Positions 1 to 8,494 of a stretch of 64,000 nt of DNA are shown here, in pieces; positions within the stretch are counted from its first letter, which is position 1, and every line of letters begins with the position of its first letter. The translations under genes were made by a program, and so were the position numbers. The notes under the pieces are model-generated. The model was not told the origin of the DNA, did not search any database, and saw only the letters and a list, made by a program, of their open reading frames with translations. Source of the DNA: Rhodobacteraceae bacterium IMCC1335 (GTDB taxonomy: Bacteria > Pseudomonadota > Alphaproteobacteria > Rhodobacterales > Rhodobacteraceae). The stretch covers positions 620,001-684,000 of the forward strand of contig CP046864.1 in NCBI GenBank assembly GCA_039640495.1. Direction: 5' to 3'.

Positions 1-44
1 TGGCAAGGGCTTGATTGCTTTTCTTTCTGTGCGAGGCAGTGACG

Positions 45-1463
45 ATGGATCAACTGGTTTCTGATTTGGGGCAGATCGTTGGGCCAAGCCATGTTTTGAC
101 CGGCACAGATATGGCGCGCTATAGCAGCGATTGGCTTCATCAATATAAATGGCAACCCCGGGCGATCATTCGCCCAGCAACCGCAGAGCAGGTGTCAGAG
201 GTGGTGAAACTGGCCAATCGGATGAAGATTCCACTTGTCCCGATGGGGGGGAATACGGGCCTTGCCGGGGGCACCTGCGGCGAGGCGGCGCTTGTTCTAT
301 CGCTAGAGCGGATGGCCGCTATTCGTGAAATTCGGCCCAAATCCAAAGTGGCAATCGTTGAGGCGGGTGTGATTTTATCGAACCTTCACGCCGCAGCAGA
401 TGCCGAAGACCTTTTATTTCCGCTGACTTTCGGGGCGCGCGGGTCAGCAACGCTTGGAGGGGTTCTTAGCACCAACGCGGGTGGATCAAACGTTTTGCGC
501 TATGGCAACACGCGCGATCTGTGCCTTGGCCTAGAGGTTGTGCTGCCCAATGGTGAAATTATGAACCTGATGTCAGAGCTGCATAAAGACAATTCTGGCT
601 ATAATTTGAAACATTTGATGATCGGTGCTGAGGGCACGCTTGGGATTATCACCGCTGCGGTGATGAAATTGCAGGCAAAGCCCAAAGTATATGCAACCGC
701 AATGATCGCTACTACATCGCTTGGATCCGCGCTGACGCTGCTAAATGATCTGCAGCACGCGACGGGCGGCGCGGTTGAGGCGTTTGAATATATGCCACGG
801 TTTTATATGGAGCAGCACCAAAAGCTGTTTCCAAATGCCCGCCAGCCTTTTGCACAGGTTCATGATACCAATATTTTGATTGAGCTTGCCAGCACCAGCG
901 CGGATTTGGCAGCGCAGGATGCGGCGGGCCAGTCCAAATTGATGCAACAATTTGAGGCGCTGCTGGCAGCGCATCTTGAAGCGGGTGCGATTCTTGATGC
1001 GGTGGTGGCGCAGAATCAAGCCCAGCGCGTTGCATTTTGGGAGCGCCGCGAGCAGGCGGCAGAAGTAACGGCCAGCCATCCAAGATTGGTTAATAATGAT
1101 ATCGCGCTTCCGCTCGAGTCTGTTGCGGCGTTTTTAGACCTGATGAAAACACGTCTGGCAGCGATAGATCCGCAGGCTGAAGCTTTGGTGGTCTCGCATT
1201 TGGGCGATGGTAATGTGCATTATGCGGTTTGGCCCGCAAGCCACGACAAAGCCGTGCACGATGATATCATCGAAGCGGTTGAAGATGTCACGCTCAGCAT
1301 GGGGGGCAGCTTTTCGGCCGAACATGGCATTGGCTTAACAAAATTACCGTCGATGCGGCGCCGTAAAAATAAAGCGGCTTTGCAGGCAATGCGGGCGATT
1401 AAACACAGCCTTGATCCTAATAATATCATGAACCCAGGCAAAGTGGTGCCCGCGGCGAATTAA
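45..1463 (+). CDS. FAD-binding oxidase (GlcD / D-2-hydroxyacid dehydrogenase type)
   Basis: A 472-residue flavoprotein of the FAD-linked oxidase (PCMH-type, GlcD/D-lactate dehydrogenase) family. The N-terminal half has the FAD-binding motif PMGGNTGLAGG near residue 65 and the glycine-rich stretch GARGSATLGGVLSTNAGG near 130. The C-terminal cap carries the family signature VSHLGDGNVHY and ends in the usual SAEHGIG and LDPNNIMNPGK motifs. Such enzymes oxidise a 2-hydroxyacid to a 2-oxoacid and pass electrons to a quinone or cytochrome; the substrate cannot be read from sequence. The ATG at 45 was preferred over an in-frame start at 15 because family members begin near MDQLV. It converges on hemC with only six bases between the stop codons. 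Confidence 0.85.
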   Translation: MDQLVSDLGQIVGPSHVLTGTDMARYSSDWLHQYKWQPRAIIRPATAEQVSEVVKLANRMKIPLVPMGGNTGLAGGTCGEAALVLSLERMAAIREIRPKSKVAIVEAGVILSNLHAAADAEDLLFPLTFGARGSATLGGVLSTNAGGSNVLRYGNTRDLCLGLEVVLPNGEIMNLMSELHKDNSGYNLKHLMIGAEGTLGIITAAVMKLQAKPKVYATAMIATTSLGSALTLLNDLQHATGGAVEAFEYMPRFYMEQHQKLFPNARQPFAQVHDTNILIELASTSADLAAQDAAGQSKLMQQFEALLAAHLEAGAILDAVVAQNQAQRVAFWERREQAAEVTASHPRLVNNDIALPLESVAAFLDLMKTRLAAIDPQAEALVVSHLGDGNVHYAVWPASHDKAVHDDIIEAVEDVTLSMGGSFSAEHGIGLTKLPSMRRRKNKAALQAMRAIKHSLDPNNIMNPGKVVPAAN

Positions 1464-1469
1464 ATCCGA

Positions 1470-2420
1470 TTATGCGTGGCGCCAGTCAAAAAAACCGGGG
1501 CCGGCCCGCTCTAGCAACCTATTGGCCATTTCTGTCCCAAGCAAAGCACCATCTTCGATGGGCGCACTCATCGCCTCATCCAAGGTTTCTGACCCGTCTG
1601 GGCGCAAGACTTCGCCGCGTAGATGCACCTGTCCATCCTTTAGCTCGGCCAGACCCGCGATCGGGGTTTCGCAAGATCCATCCAAACCTGCCAGAAATGC
1701 CCGCTCGGCGGCCAAACGTTGCCCTGTTGGCCCGTGATGAATTGCTTCTAACATCGCAGCGGCCCGCATATCATCCGCGCGCCGTTCTATACCAATCGCC
1801 CCCTGTGCAACCGCCGGCAGCATGTCAGAGACGTCAAGCGCTGATTTTGCCAGATGTGATAGGTTCAAGCGGTTTAAACCTGCCATTGCCAAAAACGTAC
1901 AGCTTGCCACGCCGGCTTCAAGTTTTTTCAAACGGGTTTGCACATTGCCGCGAAATTCCACCACTTCAAGATCAGGCCGCCGATGGGTGAGTTGGGCTTT
2001 GCGGCGCAATGATGAACTGCCGACCAAAGCGCCCGCGGGCAGGCTGGCCAGATCGTCATGATGCAGCGATACAAAGGCATCGCGCACGTCTTCCCGCGGC
2101 AAATAGGTTTCCAAAACCAAACCAGCGGGCTGCAAAACCGGCATGTCCTTCATTGAATGCACTGCAATGTCAATTTTTCCTGACAGCATGTCGTCTTCGA
2201 TTTCACGCGTGAACAAGCCCTTGCCACCGATTTCTTTGAGTGGTCGGTCGAGCACTTTATCACCCGTGGTTTTGATCACAACGATCTCAAACGCCTCTTC
2301 TGCAATGTCAAACGCCTGAGAGAGGCGTGTTCTGGTTTCGTAGGCTTGGGCAAGCGCCAGAGGGGATCCTCTCGTGCCTATGCGCAGCGGTGAAGCGGGG
2401 GTGGGGTATTGCTGAGTCAT
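1470..2420 (-). CDS. hemC: Hydroxymethylbilane synthase (porphobilinogen deaminase)
   Basis: A 316-residue cytoplasmic enzyme that polymerises four porphobilinogens into hydroxymethylbilane in haem and bacteriochlorophyll synthesis. Visible are the N-terminal RIGTRGSPLALAQ motif (residues 13-25), the IAVHSMKD segment (85-92), and LAGLDGSCETPIAG, whose Cys250 carries the dipyrromethane cofactor. The length is normal for the family. The start is the ATG at 2418-2420 (MTQQYP); a longer reading frame extends 12 codons upstream but lacks family similarity. It is divergent from hemE, which performs a later step of the same pathway, with 96 bp between their start codons. That pairing is common in Rhodobacteraceae and suggests shared control. 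Confidence 0.96.
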   Translation of the reverse strand: MTQQYPTPASPLRIGTRGSPLALAQAYETRTRLSQAFDIAEEAFEIVVIKTTGDKVLDRPLKEIGGKGLFTREIEDDMLSGKIDIAVHSMKDMPVLQPAGLVLETYLPREDVRDAFVSLHHDDLASLPAGALVGSSSLRRKAQLTHRRPDLEVVEFRGNVQTRLKKLEAGVASCTFLAMAGLNRLNLSHLAKSALDVSDMLPAVAQGAIGIERRADDMRAAAMLEAIHHGPTGQRLAAERAFLAGLDGSCETPIAGLAELKDGQVHLRGEVLRPDGSETLDEAMSAPIEDGALLGTEMANRLLERAGPGFFDWRHA

Positions 2421-2466
2421 AATTATCGTTTTAATAGTGTAAACTACACATGACAAGAACCGATGC

Positions 2467-2495
2467 TTGACATTAATGTTGGAAGTGGTGAGCTA
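2467..2495 (+). promoter_or_regulatory. Candidate sigma70-type promoter of hemE
   Basis: A perfect -35 hexamer TTGACA lies at 2467-2472 in the hemC-hemE divergent region. The -10 position 17 bp downstream (2490-2495, GAGCTA) is a poor match, so the promoter may depend on an activator. A good Shine-Dalgarno sequence AAGGA (2506-2510) sits six bases before the hemE ATG. Confidence 0.4.
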
Positions 2496-2516
2496 GGCAC
2501 GAAAGAAGGATAATTT

Positions 2517-3560
2517 ATGGCTGAGAATAAAAAAATACTGCGTGCATTGGCTGGTGAAGTGTTGGAAACACCACCGATTTGGATGATGCGGCAAGCGGGC
2601 CGGTATCTTCCTGAGTATAGAGCTACGCGGGCTGAGGCGGGCGATTTCCTCTCACTTTGTTATAACAGTGAGCTAGCCGCAGAGGTGACGTTGCAACCTA
2701 TTCGCCGTTATGGGTTTGATGCGGCGATTCTCTTTGCCGATATTTTACTGCTGCCACAAGCTTTGGGGGCTGATCTGTGGTTTGTCACCGGAGAAGGACC
2801 ACGCTTGTCCACCTTAACCAAAAGCGCTGAATTTGATGCGCTGAAGCCGGTTTCGGCAATTCATAAAACCTTGGATCCGGTTTATGAGACGGTGAGAATT
2901 CTGTCAAAAGAGCTTCCTGCTGAAACAACGCTGATTGGATTTGCTGGGGCGCCTTGGACCGTTGCGACCTATATGATTGCGGGGCGGGGCACCCCAGATC
3001 AGGCGCCTGCACATGCGCTGAAGCGCCAAGACCGAGAATTGTTTGAACGCTTAATTGACCTGCTCACCAATGCGACGATCGAGTATTTAAGTGCCCAGAT
3101 CGACGCAGGGGCCGAAGTTGTGAAGCTTTTTGACAGTTGGGCGGGATCCTTGCGCGGAGATGATTTTAAACATTATGCTTTGGCGCCGGCGCGCCGCATA
3201 ACGCAAGCTCTAAAGCAACGTCACCCGCAGGTGCCGGTGATCGCCTTTCCCCGCGAGGCTGGTGATAATTATATCGGTTTTGCAAAGGCAACCGGCGCGG
3301 ATTGCGTGGCGATTGACAATTCGGTTACACCGGAATGGGCTGCCAGCCATGTGCAAGTTGATGGCTGTGTGCAGGGCAATTTGAAATCCTCGCATATGGT
3401 GACGGGGGGGCAAGAGCTTATTGATGACACGAGGCGAATCGTAAAAGCGCTGGGCAAGGGGCCTCATATTTTCAATTTAGGGCATGGGATCACACCGGAC
3501 GCAGATCCAGAAAATGTGAAGTTGATGATCGAGACCGTGCGCGAAGGGGCGTCTGGTTAA
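2517..3560 (+). CDS. hemE: Uroporphyrinogen decarboxylase
   Basis: A 347-residue cytoplasmic enzyme that removes the four acetate carboxyls of uroporphyrinogen III to give coproporphyrinogen III. The two family signatures are present: [16 protein letters not shown] near residue 20, with its substrate-binding arginines, and the [14 protein letters not shown] segment near 75 containing the catalytic aspartate. [15 protein letters not shown] segment lies near 140. Length is normal. The start at 2517 is fixed by AAGGA six bases upstream. It is divergent from hemC. The next gene begins 138 bp downstream after a gap with no clear terminator. Confidence 0.97.
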   Translation: MAENKKILRALAGEVLETPPIWMMRQAGRYLPEYRATRAEAGDFLSLCYNSELAAEVTLQPIRRYGFDAAILFADILLLPQALGADLWFVTGEGPRLSTLTKSAEFDALKPVSAIHKTLDPVYETVRILSKELPAETTLIGFAGAPWTVATYMIAGRGTPDQAPAHALKRQDRELFERLIDLLTNATIEYLSAQIDAGAEVVKLFDSWAGSLRGDDFKHYALAPARRITQALKQRHPQVPVIAFPREAGDNYIGFAKATGADCVAIDNSVTPEWAASHVQVDGCVQGNLKSSHMVTGGQELIDDTRRIVKALGKGPHIFNLGHGITPDADPENVKLMIETVREGASG

Positions 3561-3698
3561 GCCTGTTCCGTCAGGGGCAAAATGGTTGAGGTTAGGGCGG
3601 TTATTTTGCACAGCCGTGTTTGTAATTTCTGCGTTCTGGATTAGATCTGACTCCAAAGCCGGCATCGGGCCGTAGCTTGATGACATGAAAAGAGATGA

Positions 3699-4625
3699 AT
3701 GTCGGATATTTTGCAAATCAGCGGCCTGTCGAAATTTTACGCGAACGGGTTTCACGCGCTCAAAAATATAAATTTGAACGTTCACGAGGCAGAGATTTTG
3801 GCGCTTCTTGGGCCGAATGGGGCGGGTAAAACCACTTTAATCTCAACAATTTGTGGCATCTCGCGGTTCAGCGCGGGTTCGGTAAAAATGGCCGGTTATG
3901 ATATCGTGCAGCAATATCGCGCTGCGCGCAGTTTGATCGGTTTGGTGCCGCAAGAACTGGCCTTGGAGCCTTTTGAAACGGTGGAAAATACGCTGCGCTT
4001 TTCGCGTGGTTTGTTCGGTAAAGCACCAGATGAGGGGTATCTGTCTTCATTGCTAGAGGCGTTGTCATTATCTGATAAAAAAACGGCCCAAATCCGAACC
4101 TTATCGGGGGGGATGAAACGCCGGTTGAGCATTGCCAAGGCCTTGAGCCACCAACCGCGCCTGTTGTTTTTAGATGAACCGACAGCCGGTGTGGATGTTG
4201 AATTGCGCAAAGATATGTGGGCGCTGGTTGAGCGGCTGCGCGCCAGCGGCGTAACGATCATTCTTACCACGCACTATATCGAAGAGGCCGAAGCCATCGC
4301 AGATAGGATAGGGATTATCGATCAAGGTGCGTTGCAACTGGTCGAGGCAAAAGACTCGTTGATGCAGCGGCTGGGTAAAAAACAGTTGCAGATCGATTTG
4401 TTGCGCCCATTACCAATACTGCCGCCGCCGCTTTTGGCTTTGGGTGTGACCTTGGCTGCGGATGGTCTGTCGTTGATTTACCAATATGATTTGACGGGGG
4501 CTGGACCGGAGATCGAAAAGCTGTTTTCGGAAATTTTGGCCTTGGGGCTCAAAGTCAAAGATCTTAAAACAGGCGAATCATCTTTGGAAGAAATCTTCCT
4601 ACAGCTGGTCAGCGAGGCGGCATGA
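3699..4625 (+). CDS. ABC-2 type transporter, ATP-binding subunit (YadG-like)
   Basis: A 308-residue ATPase subunit of an ABC-2 type exporter. It shows Walker A LGPNGAGKTT near residue 35, the signature LSGGMKRRLSIAKAL near 135, Walker B LLFLDEPTAGVD near 155, and the H-loop TTHYIEEAE near 185. The C-terminal ~90 residues are the usual linker domain of YadG/NodI-like ATPases. It overlaps the permease start by 4 bp, so the two are translationally coupled and form one export system. The cargo is unknown; relatives have been proposed to export polysaccharide, lipids or drugs. Confidence 0.9.
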   Translation: MSDILQISGLSKFYANGFHALKNINLNVHEAEILALLGPNGAGKTTLISTICGISRFSAGSVKMAGYDIVQQYRAARSLIGLVPQELALEPFETVENTLRFSRGLFGKAPDEGYLSSLLEALSLSDKKTAQIRTLSGGMKRRLSIAKALSHQPRLLFLDEPTAGVDVELRKDMWALVERLRASGVTIILTTHYIEEAEAIADRIGIIDQGALQLVEAKDSLMQRLGKKQLQIDLLRPLPILPPPLLALGVTLAADGLSLIYQYDLTGAGPEIEKLFSEILALGLKVKDLKTGESSLEEIFLQLVSEAA

Positions 4626-5383
4626 ATTTTCACTCGGTAAAAGCCATTTATAAATTTGAAATGCAGCGGTTTTTTCGTACAATTCTGCAGAGCTTTGTCT
4701 CGCCGGTTTTATCCGCTTCGCTCTACTTTATCGTGTTTGGCGCCGCCATGGGCAGCCGGATTTCGCAGGTTGAGGGTATTGCCTATGGCAGCTTTATTGT
4801 GCCGGGTTTGATCATGTTAACGGTGATTACACAGGCCATTTCAAATGGTGCTTTTGGAATATATTTTCCAAAATTCATTGGCAGTATCTATGAGGTGCTG
4901 TCAGCGCCGATCAGCGCTGCGGAAATCGTGGTGGGATATGTTGGCGCTGCGGCCACCAAGGCGATCTTTACCGGTCTGGTTATTCTGTTGACCTCATTAT
5001 TATTTGTTGACCTGACGATCATACATCCTTTGGCCATGCTGTTTTTCCTTGTGATGACCAGCATCGCCTTCGCTTTATTGGGCTTTATTGTCGGCATCTG
5101 GGCGGGTAATTTTGAACAATTGCAAATGGTACCGATGCTGATCATCACCCCTTTGGTGTTTTTGGGCGGAACGTTTTATTCGATTTCCATGCTGCCCCCG
5201 TTTTGGCAGACGATCTCCTTGTTTAATCCCGTGGTCTATTTGGTATCTGCGTTTAGGTGGTGCTTTTTTGGAACCGCGGACGTGCCCATCATGGTCAGCT
5301 TGCTAGCAGTTTTTGGCTTCATTTTATTGTGTTTTGCCGCGATTATGTGGATTTTTAGAACGGGTTGGCGGGTGCGCAGCTAA
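4622..5383 (+). CDS. ABC-2 type transporter permease (YadH-like)
   Basis: A 253-residue integral membrane protein with about six hydrophobic segments (roughly residues 22-45, 55-80, 100-127, 135-158, 166-188 and 222-245), typical of ABC-2 permeases. The ABC-2 signature region appears as MVPMLIITPLVFLGGTFY before the last helices. Its start overlaps the ATPase stop by 4 bp. The pair probably works as a homodimer of each half; no periplasmic or outer-membrane partner lies nearby. Confidence 0.9.
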   Translation: MNFHSVKAIYKFEMQRFFRTILQSFVSPVLSASLYFIVFGAAMGSRISQVEGIAYGSFIVPGLIMLTVITQAISNGAFGIYFPKFIGSIYEVLSAPISAAEIVVGYVGAAATKAIFTGLVILLTSLLFVDLTIIHPLAMLFFLVMTSIAFALLGFIVGIWAGNFEQLQMVPMLIITPLVFLGGTFYSISMLPPFWQTISLFNPVVYLVSAFRWCFFGTADVPIMVSLLAVFGFILLCFAAIMWIFRTGWRVRS

Positions 5384-5464
5384 AAAGCCATCTTTGCAGG
5401 GATTTTGCAACCTTCCTGCGCGGCGCGTCTTGTGCCCGTGCGGCAAGGGCCCTACATAGAGGGT

Positions 5465-6262
5465 ATGAAGTTTAAACTACCTTTTGTGAAAGCCAAAAAA
5501 TCCGTTGCTGTGGTGCATCTCTCTGGGGTGATTTCGGGTGGATCACGCGGCCAGTTGAATGATAAGGCGCTGGCGCCTGTTTTGGAAAAAGCGTTCAGCA
5601 AAGGCAAACCGGATGCGGTGGCGCTGGTGATCAACTCGCCCGGCGGTTCGCCGGTACAATCGTCTTTAATCGGTGCGCGGATCCGCCGGTTGGCGGCTGA
5701 AAACAGCCTTCCAGTGTTTGCTTTTGTGGAAGATGTAGCAGCCTCAGGTGGCTATTGGTTGGCCGTCACCGCCGATGAAATCTACGTAGATGACAGTTCA
5801 ATTTTGGGCTCAATCGGCGTTATTTCGGCTGGCTTTGGAGCGCATGATCTCTTGCAGCGCTATGGGATTGAACGGCGCGTTTATACCGCAGGCGCTTCAA
5901 AATCGACATTGGATCCTTTTAAGCCGGAAAAACCCGAAGATGTTGATCGGTTGAAAAAACTACTTGAGCAGATACACGGCGTTTTTATCGCGCATGTCAC
6001 CAAGCAGCGTGGCGCTAAATTGAGCGATGATAAAGATTTGTTTACGGGTGAAATTTGGGTGGGTGAAGAAGCTGTATCCGTCGGCCTAGCGGATGGGCTT
6101 GGCCATCTGGTGCCGGTGATGAAACAGCGTTTTGGCGAAAACGTGAAATTTCGAACATACGGGCAGAAAAAAGGCGTCTTGCAAAGGTTTTCATCCTCGC
6201 TTGTCCAATCTGCGGATCTGTATTTTGAAGAAAGGGCGGCGTTTGGCCGCTTTGGTTTGTGA
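5465..6262 (+). CDS. S49 family serine protease (SppA/SohB-like)
   Basis: A 265-residue member of peptidase family S49 (signal-peptide peptidase A / SohB group). The Ser-Lys dyad is visible: Ser94 in the VAASGGYWLA motif and Lys146 in TAGASKSTLDPF, with the LGSIGVI strand between. It has the short single-domain length, unlike the ~600-residue double-domain SppA. There is no strong N-terminal membrane helix, so association with the membrane is uncertain. The ATG at 5465 was preferred over an upstream in-frame start at 5405, because MKFKLPFVKAKK matches the family N-terminus. The next small gene starts 2 bp after its stop. Confidence 0.88.
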   Translation: MKFKLPFVKAKKSVAVVHLSGVISGGSRGQLNDKALAPVLEKAFSKGKPDAVALVINSPGGSPVQSSLIGARIRRLAAENSLPVFAFVEDVAASGGYWLAVTADEIYVDDSSILGSIGVISAGFGAHDLLQRYGIERRVYTAGASKSTLDPFKPEKPEDVDRLKKLLEQIHGVFIAHVTKQRGAKLSDDKDLFTGEIWVGEEAVSVGLADGLGHLVPVMKQRFGENVKFRTYGQKKGVLQRFSSSLVQSADLYFEERAAFGRFGL

Positions 6263-6263
6263 T

Positions 6264-6425
6264 ATGATCGTAAAAATCGTTTTCCTATTTTTGATTGGGA
6301 TTGCCGTTTTGGCGATGTTTGGACGGATCAAACTGCCCGGACAGAGCAAATTAGAAGCGATGAGATGCAATGCGTGTGGCCGCTTTCGATTGGGCGCATC
6401 CGGCTGCTCTTGCGGATCCAAATAG
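6264..6425 (+). CDS. Small membrane protein with a C-terminal cysteine cluster
   Basis: A 53-residue protein of unknown function. Residues 1-19 form one hydrophobic helix (IVKIVFLFLIGIAVLAMFG). The tail holds four cysteines arranged CNAC...CSC, which could bind a metal as a minimal zinc ribbon. It starts 2 bp after the S49 protease stop and ends 10 bp before the antiporter gene, so it is very likely translated within that operon. The tight spacing and ordered composition argue for a real gene, but no named family is recognised with certainty. Confidence 0.6.
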   Translation: MIVKIVFLFLIGIAVLAMFGRIKLPGQSKLEAMRCNACGRFRLGASGCSCGSK

Positions 6426-6434
6426 ACAGGCCTG

Positions 6435-7385
6435 ATGACCTGGCTGCTCTCTGCATTGGCGCTGATCATCTTGGTGATGTCTGGAGATTTTCTGGTTAAA
6501 GGCGCCGTTGCGCTCAGCGATCGGCTTGGGATTCCGGCATTTATCGTTGGATTGACCATTGTGGCTTTTGGAACATCAGCGCCCGAGCTTTTGATTTCTA
6601 TTCAAGCGGTGCTGTCTGGGGTGCCAGGAATTGCCATCGGGAATGTGGTGGGATCAAATACAGCAAATATTCTGATGGTTTTGGGGTTGCCTGCATTGAT
6701 GTTTGGGCTTGATGCGGCACAGACAGATTTAAGAAAAAACTACGCGCTCATGATCGGTGGCAGCCTCTTGTTTATTTATTTGGCGTCGCTTGGGGTGTTT
6801 TCCTATGGCAGCGGGATGATTTTGCTGACGGCGCTGGCAGTCGTGCTGGGGTTGGCTTTACGCGATGCGCTGCAGGAGCCAATGCGTGCAGAGGCGGCTG
6901 AAATCGGCCTTGAGGGCGGCGGCGCGCAAGATGTAGTGCTGCCGGCTTGGAAAATAACAGGGTTGATCGGCATCGGGTTGCTTGGGTTGCCCTATGGAGC
7001 AAATCTTTTGGTGAATAATGCCACTGAAATTGCCCGCAGCTATCAAATCAGCGAAACCACCATCGGGTTGACCTTGGTTGCCTTGGGAACGTCGCTGCCT
7101 GAATTGGCAACTACTTTGGCTAGCGCGATACGCAGGCAAGCGGATGTGGCGCTTGGCAATGTGATCGGATCCAACGTTTTTAACCTGTTGGCAATTATGG
7201 GCGTTACCGCTTTTGTGGGCCCGATTCCGGTTTCCCCGCAGCTTTTATCGGTTGATCTTTGGGTGATGCTGGCTGCCTCTTTGAGCCTTGCCCCCTTTGT
7301 GGTTTACCGATTGCGGATCAACCGCTTGGTGGGCGCGCTCTTGACTGCCGCATATCTGGTCTATGTTTGGTTGGTGGTTATGTAA
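6435..7385 (+). CDS. Calcium/sodium antiporter (CaCA family, YrbG-like)
   Basis: A 316-residue inner-membrane cation exchanger made of two inverted halves of about five helices each. Both alpha-repeat motifs are visible: GLTIVAFGTSAPELLIS near residue 40 with GNVVGSNTANI near 73, and GLTLVALGTSLPELATT near 210 with GNVIGSNVFNL near 240. These paired GTS(A/L)PEL and GN(V)xGSN motifs form the ion-binding site. By family it exchanges Ca2+ against Na+ or H+. It begins 10 bp after the small cysteine-cluster gene and ends 16 bp before the SDR gene, so co-transcription is likely. Confidence 0.92.
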   Translation: MTWLLSALALIILVMSGDFLVKGAVALSDRLGIPAFIVGLTIVAFGTSAPELLISIQAVLSGVPGIAIGNVVGSNTANILMVLGLPALMFGLDAAQTDLRKNYALMIGGSLLFIYLASLGVFSYGSGMILLTALAVVLGLALRDALQEPMRAEAAEIGLEGGGAQDVVLPAWKITGLIGIGLLGLPYGANLLVNNATEIARSYQISETTIGLTLVALGTSLPELATTLASAIRRQADVALGNVIGSNVFNLLAIMGVTAFVGPIPVSPQLLSVDLWVMLAASLSLAPFVVYRLRINRLVGALLTAAYLVYVWLVVM

Positions 7386-7400
7386 CGCAAAGGGATTTGA

Positions 7401-8180
7401 ATGATGCGGGCTTTGGTAACGGGTGCAGGAAAACGGCTTGGGCGCGCAATGGCGCTCTATCTTGCAGATCGTGGCTATGACGTGGCTGTGCATTTTGCCA
7501 GCTCTGAAATAGCCGCAAAGAGCCTTGTGCATGAGATTATCGCCAAAGGCCGGCAATCCATCGCGTTACAGGCCGATTTGCTACAAGAAGATCAAGTTGA
7601 AACTCTGATTGATCGGGCGGTACACGGCCTTGGGGGCAATTTAACCTGCCTGATCAATAATGCCTCTATTTTTGAATATGACACGCTGGCAAGCGCCACG
7701 CGGCGCAGTTGGGATCGCCATATTGAAAGCAATTTACGGGCACCATTTGTATTAACGCAATGTTTTGCGCGACAGGCCCCCCGCGCCGTTCAGGATGACC
7801 AAGGAGAGCCTTTGGCGCAGGCTTTGGTGATCAATATGTTGGACCAACGCGTGCGCAAATTGACGCCCGAATTTTCCAGCTATTCCATCGCTAAAATGGG
7901 TCTTTGGGCTTTAACGCAAACGGCCGCGCAGGGTTTGGCCCCTGATATTCGGGTGAATGCGATTGGGCCCGGGCCGACTTTGCAGGGCGCGCGCCAATCG
8001 GCGGATCATTTTCAAGAACAGCGGAAACACACGGTTCTGGGGCGCGGCGCAAATGCGTCTGATATCACCGCCGCTTTGGGGTATTTTTTGGATGCTTCCG
8101 CGGTTACGGGGCAGTTGATTTGCGCAGATGGGGGCCAACATTTGGCTTGGAAAACGCCAGATGTGCTTGGGGTTGAGTAA
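7401..8180 (+). CDS. SDR family oxidoreductase, FolM/pteridine-reductase type
   Basis: A 259-residue short-chain dehydrogenase. The N-terminus reads ALVTGAGKRLGRAMA: the GxRLG-type cofactor motif, with an arginine in place of the usual second-glycine-region residue, marks NADPH-dependent pteridine reductases and dihydromonapterin reductase (FolM). The catalytic Tyr-Lys pair is in YSIAKMGLWALT near residue 158, and LINNASIFEYD near 85 is the family NNA motif. It may reduce dihydropterins or dihydrofolate; the exact substrate is inferred from the motif. The start could be either of two adjacent ATGs (7401, 7404). It is the last gene before a 314-bp AT-rich gap. Confidence 0.8.
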   Translation: MMRALVTGAGKRLGRAMALYLADRGYDVAVHFASSEIAAKSLVHEIIAKGRQSIALQADLLQEDQVETLIDRAVHGLGGNLTCLINNASIFEYDTLASATRRSWDRHIESNLRAPFVLTQCFARQAPRAVQDDQGEPLAQALVINMLDQRVRKLTPEFSSYSIAKMGLWALTQTAAQGLAPDIRVNAIGPGPTLQGARQSADHFQEQRKHTVLGRGANASDITAALGYFLDASAVTGQLICADGGQHLAWKTPDVLGVE

Positions 8181-8494
8181 GCCACGGGGCCAAAGTTGTA
8201 CACGTGGGTTCATAAATGTGACAGCGTTTTAACAAAAATGGTTTATTTTCAGTCATTTGCATGTAATTTAATTAAAATATCAAATGATAACAATGCTTTA
8301 GAAAAATGCCTATTTTTTAGGCAAATAGGGGAAGTTACGAAAAAGCAAAGGAAAATTTCCAATAATCCAGAGTTAACCCCAATGTTATCCACAGGATCAG
8401 TGGACAGCTTTTTCCTTGAAACCGACGCCAGATCATTGCAGGACAAACAGAATCATGGCCAGATCGGTAGCCAGACCAGACGAAGGCGATAAAA
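8181..8494. other. AT-rich intergenic region before uvrC
   Basis: A 314-bp gap with no convincing gene. Bases 8221-8340 are strikingly AT-rich (including TAATTTAATTAAAATATC), followed by a GTTAACC sequence at 8372-8378 and a perfect DnaA box at 8385-8393. GATC sites occur at about 8395, 8431 and 8462. A possible 98-codon frame starting at a TTG crosses it, but its composition and lack of a ribosome site make it unlikely to be real. It probably holds the uvrC promoter, which I could not place, and may have a replication-linked role. Confidence 0.5.
8385..8393 (+). promoter_or_regulatory. Perfect DnaA box (TTATCCACA)
   Basis: Exact match to the consensus DnaA-binding nonamer, 102 bp before the uvrC start, on the plus strand and next to an AT-rich stretch. 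Only weak second sites are visible nearby (TTGTACACG near 8195 is two mismatches off). A single box could serve transcriptional control or DnaA titration rather than initiation. Confidence 0.5.

Noticed and set aside
2421..3700. Caulobacter-type origin next to hemE
   Set aside because: The gaps on both sides of hemE are short (96 and 138 bp) and hold no DnaA box.
8196..8492. A 98-codon frame starting with TTG in the AT-rich gap before uvrC
   Set aside because: No ribosome site, odd composition, and it covers the DnaA box and likely promoter; it looks like chance coding.
8181..8494. SOS box upstream of uvrC
   Set aside because: GTTC at 8208 lacks the second GTTC seven bases further on.
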